NCBI RefSeq assembly: GCF_001659985.1
Contig: NZ_LYCS01000001.1
Coordinates: 372,001-436,000 of the forward strand
Length of the DNA: 64,000 bases
Source: Oceanobacillus sp. Castelsardo
GTDB lineage: Bacteria > Bacillota > Bacilli > Bacillales > Amphibacillaceae
Reading direction: 5' to 3'
In this document: positions 55,484-62,438 of the stretch, one piece after another
How the letters are laid out: the number at the start of each line of letters is the position of its first letter
Numbering within the stretch: the stretch's first letter is position 1
Program-made: the position numbers and the translations under genes
The notes under the pieces: model-generated
What the model was told of the DNA's origin: nothing
What the model saw: the letters and a program-made list of their open reading frames with translations, nothing else
The model's database searches: none

Positions 55484-57694
55484 TTGGAAATGGTATGGCA
55501 TGGATCCACTTTAAAAATTAATTTTCCTTATGCATCCCAGCCGTTAAAAAAGTTACCTAATAAGCCTAAACCTTCATTTAAAGTGAAAGTTAATAATAAG
55601 GAAGTCCCTTTGAAATTAGTTCATCAAAAAACCATTCATTCACCATACAAAACATTCCAAATCATCCCCCATTCTAATGTCAAAAATGACAAAGTAGAGC
55701 AGTTTTCAGATATTCTTGCAGATTCGTTTACGGAGTTATTTGAACGTTTTAAAAGCGGAAAAATTAATGACCCAGACCGTGTATTTTTTGAAACAGCTAT
55801 TACTAAGGATTCTTACCAAACATTTATCACTACTAACGACGAAATATACGATACCATCAAACAACAAGCCCAGGTAACATGGAAAAATGTTACCCTCCAA
55901 GAGAAAAAACAAAAAGAAAATTTTAAAGAGAAAGATTGTCTAGCTTATGGTTATAAATTGAAATACCCCTTCTTCCTATCGTTAAAGACAGATAAAACGA
56001 TGCAACAGATACCATTAGAAGAACTATTGGAAATATCACGTTTTATGGACGGTATGGATAAAGTATTTATCCAATTCGGCATACAATCTGCTGAAGAGCA
56101 TTGGTATAAAGATGCGGAAAAAGAACGAGAAGAATTTGAAAGAAAACCTCCTAAACGGTGGATAAGAAAGGAATTTCATAAGTCAACAGAAATGAAACCA
56201 ACTTACTTTGGTTTTGATTTTACGCTACGGTTTATTGTCCAATCGCAAAACGAAAGAAGAAAAAGAAGGATAGCAAGAGGTTTAAACCTGGCACTAAAGC
56301 AATTGAATCAAGATAATGAATTAAAAGAGAAGGTTATTAAACCTTATAGGATGAATAAGTTTATCAATAAAGTGACAAATCGTCATATTTCTATTCCTTT
56401 TATATTTGGTAGAAGACAAATACTTACACCACCAGAGATTAAGCATTTTATGAAGCTGCCACAAAGACATCTACAAGATGAATATCCGATTATAGAGACC
56501 GTAACAGGAAAGGAAACGGATATACCGGAAAGAATTAAAAAGGATGGATTAGCTTTAGGAGAAGTGACGTTTAAGGGTAAAAAACATAAAGTTTTCATGC
56601 CGACGAATAACCATGATGAATTGTGCTTACCACAAATTGTGATAGGATCCATGGGGTCAGGTAAAACAGCTGGATTTGGGGGTAACTTATTGGTTGAATC
56701 TGTTAAAAATGGATTCGGTGGTCTAGCTATCGACCCTAAAGATGGTCAAATTAGAAGAGAATTAGAAATAGGTCTCCCAGAAGATAAAATAATTAAAATT
56801 AAATTTGGTGAGGTTCCTATTAGTTTAGACTGGAGAGAAGTAAACCATAGTTCTAAAGCGAAAAATAGATTAGCAAATACTATTTTATCATTCTTTAATA
56901 CAACAACGGACGAAACAGGAGCACAGACAAGTAGATTTTTAAGAGCTGCCACCATGGCCATGCAAACCGGAAAGTTGTCGGAAGTCTTGAAGATTCTTGA
57001 AGATAAGGACTATAGAACCGAAGTTATGGAACAAGTAACAAATCCAATCCATAAATCCACGCTTAATGATTTAAATGAAATGAGTGACGGCAAACGAGCG
57101 CAAATATTATCCCCTATCTATAATAGGCTGGACGTTATACTAGGTGACGAATATTTATATGAATGCATGGAAAGCGAAAACGGAATTGACCTAGTTGAAA
57201 TAACAAGTCAAAGGAAAGCATGTATAATCGATGTTCCAAAGGATTTACTTGGAAAAGAAGGTGTCGAGATAATTGCCAGCCTTATATCTACCAAACTAGA
57301 TTTAGCTATGACTTTGAGGAAAGAAAAGGACAGATTCCCTTATAAAATTGTATTCGATGAACCACACCAATTTAATAAAAGTTCAAAGTTGTGGAAGAGC
57401 GCTGCTGTTGAATCGAGATATTGGAAGTACGCTTACTGTTGGATGTTCCACAGCTGGGAGCAAATTCCACGTGATCTCGCTGAGATAATTAAGGCAGCTG
57501 GGCCGCACTATCACCTGTACCCATCTTCTAAAAAGACTTTTACAGATTTAGCCGAGGAAATAGCTCCGTTTTCGGTAAGTAATGCTTTAAAATTAAAGAG
57601 ATTTCACGCTATCAATATAATAAGGTCAGGTGGCGAAGTTGTTACACCTTTTATAGCTAAAATGGCTCCCCCGCCAAGCAAAAACAACCCCTAA
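55484..57694 (+). CDS. HerA/VirD4/FtsK-superfamily P-loop ATPase (DNA-pumping or coupling type)
   Basis: A 736-residue protein. The N-terminal 380 residues are charged and family-specific. The C-terminal half is an ATPase of the HerA-FtsK/VirD4 group with Walker A GSMGSGKTAG (residues 388-396), GLAIDPKDGQ, and Walker B KIVFDEPHQ (about 621-628), then a MFHSWEQIPRDLAEIIKAAG segment like the sensor regions of conjugation ATPases. It could be a coupling protein for transfer, or a phage-encoded DNA translocase as found in some Bacillus prophages. It is cotranscribed with two small membrane proteins. No relaxase or replication-relaxation gene follows in the window. Confidence 0.75.
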   Translation: MEMVWHGSTLKINFPYASQPLKKLPNKPKPSFKVKVNNKEVPLKLVHQKTIHSPYKTFQIIPHSNVKNDKVEQFSDILADSFTELFERFKSGKINDPDRVFFETAITKDSYQTFITTNDEIYDTIKQQAQVTWKNVTLQEKKQKENFKEKDCLAYGYKLKYPFFLSLKTDKTMQQIPLEELLEISRFMDGMDKVFIQFGIQSAEEHWYKDAEKEREEFERKPPKRWIRKEFHKSTEMKPTYFGFDFTLRFIVQSQNERRKRRIARGLNLALKQLNQDNELKEKVIKPYRMNKFINKVTNRHISIPFIFGRRQILTPPEIKHFMKLPQRHLQDEYPIIETVTGKETDIPERIKKDGLALGEVTFKGKKHKVFMPTNNHDELCLPQIVIGSMGSGKTAGFGGNLLVESVKNGFGGLAIDPKDGQIRRELEIGLPEDKIIKIKFGEVPISLDWREVNHSSKAKNRLANTILSFFNTTTDETGAQTSRFLRAATMAMQTGKLSEVLKILEDKDYRTEVMEQVTNPIHKSTLNDLNEMSDGKRAQILSPIYNRLDVILGDEYLYECMESENGIDLVEITSQRKACIIDVPKDLLGKEGVEIIASLISTKLDLAMTLRKEKDRFPYKIVFDEPHQFNKSSKLWKSAAVESRYWKYAYCWMFHSWEQIPRDLAEIIKAAGPHYHLYPSSKKTFTDLAEEIAPFSVSNALKLKRFHAINIIRSGGEVVTPFIAKMAPPPSKNNP

Positions 57695-57709
57695 CCAAAC
57701 GGCTAGGGG

Positions 57710-58033
57710 CTATTCTATATTTACATCTAAAACATTCATTAACTTTATTTTAGCATAATCATCAAACTGCAAAAAGTTACCCACAGCATCAATCTTCTTT
57801 AATTTACCTTTTATCAATTTATAATCATGATCTGAAAAATATTTAACCTCAACAGTCAAGTCATTGTGAATTGCCATTTGCAATTTCATCCCTATTTCTT
57901 CTAACTCTTGTTCATCAAGAACAGGCTTCTGTTTATATTCCGTGGTTTTCCAGTAATCATTTAACATTTTAATCTGTTCAGGCATCATGATTGATGTCCA
58001 TTTAATGGTTCCTCTATCGTTAATATTACTCAT
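57710..58033 (-). CDS. YolD-like family protein
   Basis: A 107-residue protein of the YolD family: NDRGTIKWTSIMMPEQIKML at the start and VEVKYFSDHDYKLIKGKLKKIDA in the middle are diagnostic. YolD proteins usually accompany Y-family DNA polymerases (UvrX/YqjW) in phages and SOS operons. Here no polymerase is adjacent; the partner is a WYL-like mini-protein. AAAGGGTG precedes the ATG one base after the upstream stop. SOS control is expected from LexA boxes upstream. Confidence 0.85.
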   Translation of the reverse strand: MSNINDRGTIKWTSIMMPEQIKMLNDYWKTTEYKQKPVLDEQELEEIGMKLQMAIHNDLTVEVKYFSDHDYKLIKGKLKKIDAVGNFLQFDDYAKIKLMNVLDVNIE

Positions 58034-58034
58034 T

Positions 58035-58244
58035 TTAAGCACCCTTTCTTGTTTGTCCAGCTGAAAGGATATTGTCTAATTTAAACGTTCGTACCTTCTT
58101 TCGATAGTAACAATAAGCGAGTGCATAATCATTCTGAAGCTTCATTACTCTTATATAGCGCTCTGTCACCTTATTATCCCTATCCATATAAAAGATGATA
58201 ATTTTTTCTTTATTATCGATAGACCTCTGAAATAAACCTTTCAC
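58035..58244 (-). CDS. short WYL-like protein upstream of YolD
   Basis: A 69-residue protein resembling a minimal WYL domain: KEKIIIFYMDRDNKVTERYI, then LQNDYALAYCYYRKKVRTFKLDNILSA, where the YCYYRKKVRTFKLDNI part parallels the WYL core. WYL domains bind nucleic acid or nucleotide ligands. The start is GTG after AGGAGG. Mini-WYL genes before yolD are common in Bacillus elements, from memory. Two LexA boxes lie just upstream. Confidence 0.75.
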   Translation of the reverse strand: MKGLFQRSIDNKEKIIIFYMDRDNKVTERYIRVMKLQNDYALAYCYYRKKVRTFKLDNILSAGQTRKGA

Positions 58245-58264
58245 ACCAAAGACCTCCTATTTAA

Positions 58265-58278
58265 AGAACATTTGTTCC
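58265..58278 (-). promoter_or_regulatory. LexA box upstream of the WYL-YolD operon
   Basis: GAAC-ATTT-GTTC is a perfect core palindrome of the Gram-positive LexA box, 20 bases upstream of the start codon. Confidence 0.85.
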
Positions 58279-58287
58279 TATTATATG

Positions 58288-58301
58288 CGAACGCTTGTTT
58301 T
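58288..58301 (-). promoter_or_regulatory. second LexA box of the WYL-YolD operon
   Basis: CGAAC-GCTT-GTTTT matches eight of ten consensus positions and lies 10 bases beyond the first box, in the promoter area. Confidence 0.7.
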
Positions 58302-58398
58302 ATTTCAATAGTAAAATATGGTTAATAAATTTCAACAAAGGACTTATGCACTATTTGCAGAATAATGTAGGTAGAATATATTATAAAGGAGAATAAAA

Positions 58399-58752
58399 AT
58401 GTGGATTGGTTCTTATAAAATGAGAAAGGATGTAATTCCGCCATATTATGTAATTGATTCACTTAGAGCAAGGATAAGAAAATTATTTGATAGGTTAAAA
58501 AGGAAGATTGGAGGCGAATATAAAGTTTGGTTGGAAATTAGCCATCAAAGTGAGGCTGCGTACATTTTTATATCGAATCAAACAATCACTTATAAAGTAT
58601 CGTTTAGAAATCATCTTCAAAGAAGAGAACAATCTTACGATAAAGGGATTTATTTGTGGGCATATCATACTTGGGATGAATGTGAGAAGTATTTTTTCAG
58701 TTATTTCTTGGATAAAATATTGGAAGATATAAATAAGTTGAGGTTGGTTTAA
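58399..58752 (+). CDS. hypothetical protein of the element
   Basis: A 117-residue basic, aromatic-rich protein without membrane spans or known motifs. ATG after AAAGGAG. It is divergent from the WYL-YolD operon and ends at a terminator. No family recognised; it could be an element accessory gene. Confidence 0.6.
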   Translation: MWIGSYKMRKDVIPPYYVIDSLRARIRKLFDRLKRKIGGEYKVWLEISHQSEAAYIFISNQTITYKVSFRNHLQRREQSYDKGIYLWAYHTWDECEKYFFSYFLDKILEDINKLRLV

Positions 58753-58761
58753 GAGTAAAAT

Positions 58762-58793
58762 TGAAGGCTAGGCGTGAAAAACCTAGCCTTTGT
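58762..58793. terminator. intrinsic terminator
   Basis: AAGGCTAGG (58764-58772) pairs with CCTAGCCTT (58782-58790), T-rich afterwards on the plus strand. Confidence 0.8.
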
Positions 58794-58877
58794 CCTGCCA
58801 TACCCCATAAATTTTTACATCAAGGATTAAAAAAATGAGATTAATGAAGTAAAAAAACAGCACTTTTCATGAGCGTG

Positions 58878-59462
58878 TTATATTTCTAAATCTAGTTTTT
58901 TATTGGCATCACGGCGAATTAAAAATATATTGTAACTAAGTTTTCTAACATTAACTCTTTCCTTTTCTAATAATTTTAATTCATTGATATTATAATTTGA
59001 TATTATTACTTTATGTTCTTCAGCGATATAAATATTAAACTGAAAAAATAAAAATAGCGGATTTAAGTAAACGAGGCTATTTTTAACATAAATAAAACCT
59101 AACAAACTAAATAATCCTAAATTAACGAACAAACTACTCATATCATTAACATCAATTGAAAGTATCGGAACTAAATAAGTTACTACATAACTAAGTAAAT
59201 TATCTTCAGTTCTTTTAATATCTTGAAAAGAATATCTTTCATTATGTTGTAATTTTTTTAATACTATAACTGATGCTATAGATATAGTTATCAATATAAT
59301 AATAACAACAAAAAATAAAGATTTTGTTATATCTCTAAATAATATTATTGAAAATAAGTCACTCTTATTAATCCAAAACTCTATATTGTCAATAAAAAGC
59401 AAAATGTAAAGAGGAAAAAAAGAAGAAATATATAAACCTATTCTATAGAAAACAGTAATCAT
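58878..59462 (-). CDS. kwaA: KwaA-like membrane protein (Kiwa anti-phage system)
   Basis: A 194-residue protein with four predicted membrane segments: near residues 8-25, 46-67, 85-103 and 110-140. A charged C-terminal part would be cytoplasmic. Size, span number and immediate pairing with a DUF4868 gene match KwaA, the membrane component of Kiwa, which in known systems assembles with KwaB at the membrane and reacts to phage attachment. Sequence of KwaA is poorly conserved, so the call rests on layout and neighbour. AAGGAGG precedes the ATG; it starts 19 bases after kwaB. Confidence 0.62.
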   Translation of the reverse strand: MITVFYRIGLYISSFFPLYILLFIDNIEFWINKSDLFSIILFRDITKSLFFVVIIILITISIASVIVLKKLQHNERYSFQDIKRTEDNLLSYVVTYLVPILSIDVNDMSSLFVNLGLFSLLGFIYVKNSLVYLNPLFLFFQFNIYIAEEHKVIISNYNINELKLLEKERVNVRKLSYNIFLIRRDANKKLDLEI

Positions 59463-59481
59463 TTTTCCTCCTCCTTATAAT

Positions 59482-60405
59482 CTATAAACTATCGTCTACA
59501 CCTTCTCGTTCTCCGATTATACTTCTGTAGAACGAATCTCTGATTACCCTAGTAAAATCTAATAACTGAGATTTATTTTCATAAACTAGCTTAGAATTTT
59601 CCTCTATAACGTCAATTGAGAGTTCGAAAATTTCTATAGCGTGAATAACTCTTTCGAAATTCTGAAATACTTTCTCCACACGTCCTTCTTCCATTAAAAT
59701 CTTTGTTAAAATTCTTGTTACCCTTTTATCATTTAGACAGTCTTCCTTGAAAGCTTCAAAATTCTCAATTCTATTCGATTCTTCCACTAATTCTAATGTT
59801 TCCATAGCTTTTTCTTGATACTGAGTACTAATAGAAAAAACTCTTTCTAACCCGATGTGGTTAATTATTAATATTTCATTATTGTATACCACTAAATCAA
59901 TATTCTTATCAATTCCAACAAGATCATCATCGAGTTCATTAAAATCCCCTGTTGTAAACTTACCTATAAAGCCTTTCCTTGTTAGGGTACTAAATTTATT
60001 TAGTCTTCTAAAAATAAGAATTTCTCCATTTTCATCATCCACATCAATTCTCAAGCAATAGAAGTTCAGTCTACTGACTTCCGGTCCCTTCGGACTCCTT
60101 CTTTGTACCACTTCTTCTTCTAGACTTTTATAAACTTCTCTATAACTTGCTACTTCTCTCGTTGAATAAGTCTCAATATATCCTTCTTTACTACCAATTG
60201 GACTAAATGGCATCTGAGGAGTTTCCGTATAATCATACAATGTATCTAATACCATCCCAATCATTTTATCTTGCAAATCAGCATCAATACTAGGCGAATA
60301 AGACACGCACCTACCCGATTGTTTCTTATCAGTAAAATATAATCTAACGCTTGAGTTTTCAGGATCTCTCTCTTCAATTAAATCAATAACTTCATTCACT
60401 TCCAT
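59482..60405 (-). CDS. kwaB: KwaB-like DUF4868 protein (Kiwa anti-phage system)
   Basis: A 307-residue soluble protein with the DUF4868 pattern. A beta-rich stretch reads FYCLRIDVDDENGEILIFRR, then a TRKGFIGKF segment and the diagnostic core IDLVVYNNEILIINHIGLER (residues 169-188), ahead of a helical C-terminal half. In Kiwa, KwaB binds DNA and stops late phage gene expression and replication after membrane sensing by KwaA. ATG at 60405 is chosen because AGGAG precedes it; the frame extends to 60423. The pair sits inside a prophage beside the lysis genes, a usual place for defence cargo. Here kwaB precedes kwaA. Confidence 0.75.
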   Translation of the reverse strand: MEVNEVIDLIEERDPENSSVRLYFTDKKQSGRCVSYSPSIDADLQDKMIGMVLDTLYDYTETPQMPFSPIGSKEGYIETYSTREVASYREVYKSLEEEVVQRRSPKGPEVSRLNFYCLRIDVDDENGEILIFRRLNKFSTLTRKGFIGKFTTGDFNELDDDLVGIDKNIDLVVYNNEILIINHIGLERVFSISTQYQEKAMETLELVEESNRIENFEAFKEDCLNDKRVTRILTKILMEEGRVEKVFQNFERVIHAIEIFELSIDVIEENSKLVYENKSQLLDFTRVIRDSFYRSIIGEREGVDDSL

Positions 60406-60618
60406 AATACCTCTCCTATTCATCTTTTTCTAAATTAGTATTCGACAAATAGGGACTATTTTCCTGCTTGTTTATTATTTTCTTCAAAAACATAGTTAGA
60501 TATACCTTGAATAGAAAGAAAGGTATATTAATAGTTTCTAATCAACAATATTGCTTTACTTCCGTCTTTATCTTATTCCCCTCTAGCCATCTACAGTTAG
60601 AGAGGAATATATTTCATT

Positions 60619-61518
60619 TTAAAACGTACCGTTATTTAACCTTCTTTGCAATTCTTTAATTACTAATGATGGTCTGCTCAGTTTACCATCTACAACAGTA
60701 CCTAAGTAACTCTGTAAAGCACGTACCGTATCAGGGCCTAAATAACCGTCTGCTTTGGCACCAATTTTCTTCTGCAATGCTTTAATTACTAAACTACCGC
60801 CACGCCCCCAAGTAACACCACCATAGAGGGCTAACGTAACTGCATTTTTCAACTGATTACTTAACTTTCCATCTACCGGAGTACCTAATGCTATTTGTAA
60901 GGCTCTTATAGTAGCACTGCCTAATTTACCATCGACCCTTAAATTAGCTTTTTGTTTAGAAGTCGCTTGTGGTTTATGTTTAGGCTTGCTAGCAGGTTTT
61001 TGGATAGGTTTAGACTTATTGCCTTCGAGACTATTCAATTCGCTCTCAATCGCTTTTTTTACATCATTCCAACGACCTTCATCTAATACACGGTGAGGAC
61101 AATACTTCCCAGACCAATCTTGATGTTTTTTAACACGTTCTACGCCCCAACCTCTTTCGTGTAACAATTGAGCAATAAATTTAATTGCTAGTTTTTCAGC
61201 TTTACGGTATTTCTCCCCGCCAGATTTAGAATAACAAACTTCTACACCGATTGATTGTCGGTTTCCCGTTCCACTTCCCCCATCTCCACAATGCCAACCA
61301 TTGCGATTTAACGGCAATCCTTGCACCACTTCTTTATCATCAACCGCAAAGTGGTAGGATACTTGATTATTGTTGTTAATCATATAACTTATTTCATTGT
61401 TTGCAGAAGCATCATTTGCCGTATTATGAAATGTAATATATTTGGCAGTCATTTGATAAGGACACTTAACGTTATATTTACTTGAACTCACCATTTTTTG
61501 TCGTGGATTAATAGCCAT
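60619..61518 (-). CDS. phage endolysin: N-acetylmuramoyl-L-alanine amidase with peptidoglycan-binding repeats
   Basis: A 299-residue lysin. The N-terminal zinc amidase (Amidase_2/PGRP fold) has ligands in ITFHNTAND and HQDWSGKYCPH, with the catalytic SIGVEVCYS segment. A Lys/Pro-rich linker (about 167-188) leads to a C-terminal peptidoglycan-binding region with repeated motifs (VDGKLGSATIRALQ, ADGYLGPDTVRALQ). It cuts the amide between muramic acid and L-alanine at the end of the lytic cycle. It lies downstream of holin and XhlA genes. Confidence 0.92.
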   Translation of the reverse strand: MAINPRQKMVSSSKYNVKCPYQMTAKYITFHNTANDASANNEISYMINNNNQVSYHFAVDDKEVVQGLPLNRNGWHCGDGGSGTGNRQSIGVEVCYSKSGGEKYRKAEKLAIKFIAQLLHERGWGVERVKKHQDWSGKYCPHRVLDEGRWNDVKKAIESELNSLEGNKSKPIQKPASKPKHKPQATSKQKANLRVDGKLGSATIRALQIALGTPVDGKLSNQLKNAVTLALYGGVTWGRGGSLVIKALQKKIGAKADGYLGPDTVRALQSYLGTVVDGKLSRPSLVIKELQRRLNNGTF

Positions 61519-61567
61519 TATTTAACCTCTCCTTTTATAAAATAAAAAGACACCCGTATTGGATGCC

Positions 61568-61831
61568 TTATTTCAAACCTTTTTTATGCAATTCTTCATT
61601 TTGCCTTTGTGCTTTTTTGCCAGTGAAAGTATTTTTCCAAACAGTATATATACCAACAATAAGCATAATAGCTGCGGAAATCATTACACCAAATGCACTA
61701 ATACTAGCATCAGTTAGCCATTGGAACTCAATGTTTAGAGTGGCTAGAAACCCCATAACAGCTTGTAAAAATCCTACTAATAGAATTACAATACCTTTTA
61801 TTTTGTCGTTTTTTACGTCTCTTTCATACAT
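61568..61831 (-). CDS. phage holin (phi LC3/SPP1 type)
   Basis: An 87-residue protein with two membrane segments (IKGIVILLVGFLQAVMGFLA and SAFGVMISAAIMLIVGIYTV) and a charged C-terminus, typical of small holins that form membrane lesions at a set time. AAGGAGG precedes the ATG. It is 49 bases upstream of the endolysin. Confidence 0.9.
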   Translation of the reverse strand: MYERDVKNDKIKGIVILLVGFLQAVMGFLATLNIEFQWLTDASISAFGVMISAAIMLIVGIYTVWKNTFTGKKAQRQNEELHKKGLK

Positions 61832-61845
61832 TCAAATCATCCTCC

Positions 61846-62157
61846 TTAAAAAATATTAGCAACCACTACACCGATTACTCCTGCTATGACAGCAGTGATT
61901 GTGGCTGTAATGATTGCTCCTGTGATTTTTCTTCTAATCCAATTTGTATCTTCTTTAATCTCTGATAACGTTTCTTTTAAACTGGAGATCTCTTTATCTT
62001 GTAATTTGTCCGATAATTGGAGTTTTTGGATATCATTTTTCATGTTGTCTTGATTATCTTTTAATTGAGTATGGCTACTTTTTAAATTTGCGATATCCTG
62101 GTTAACTCGGTCTTGCCATATATCCATTGGAACCACCTCTTCTGTTTTTTCCATCAT
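61846..62157 (-). CDS. XhlA-like hemolysin/lysis accessory protein
   Basis: A 103-residue protein with a long coiled coil (about 25-75) and a C-terminal membrane segment (TGAIITATITAVIAGVIGVVV), the XhlA plan. XhlA of PBSX works with a holin and endolysin for host lysis. The start could be either of two ATGs at 62157 after AGGGGGTC, or an internal ATG after GAGGTGG at 62127. Confidence 0.88.
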   Translation of the reverse strand: MMEKTEEVVPMDIWQDRVNQDIANLKSSHTQLKDNQDNMKNDIQKLQLSDKLQDKEISSLKETLSEIKEDTNWIRRKITGAIITATITAVIAGVIGVVVANIF

Positions 62158-62207
62158 TGACCCCCTCGTATCTCTTTTTATCCATAAAAAATACGCCTTA
62201 TTTGGCG

Positions 62208-62438
62208 CTATTTCTCGCTTTTTTCTTTACCAGCTAACTGTTTCCTTAATTCCTCGTTATCTTTCTCTAATTCTTTAATTCTCTCATCTTTCTGTTGCAG
62301 TTGAATAAAATACTCTCCCAAAATGGCATCACCTTCAGCGACTTTAAGAGACGCTTCTGATAATTGGTTCCGTAAAGAATTAATCATAAAATCTTTATTC
62401 GGCCCTTTAGGCTGCTGCTGTTTCTGTTCCTTCTCCAT
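62208..62438 (-). CDS. small coiled-coil phage protein
   Basis: A 76-residue hydrophilic protein with heptad-like repeats (RIKELEKDNEELRKQLAG). Its start overlaps the end of the tail-fibre gene by about 30 bases, with GGAGG inside that gene. Similar short coiled-coil genes often lie between tail fibre and XhlA; function unknown. Confidence 0.7.
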   Translation of the reverse strand: MEKEQKQQQPKGPNKDFMINSLRNQLSEASLKVAEGDAILGEYFIQLQQKDERIKELEKDNEELRKQLAGKEKSEK

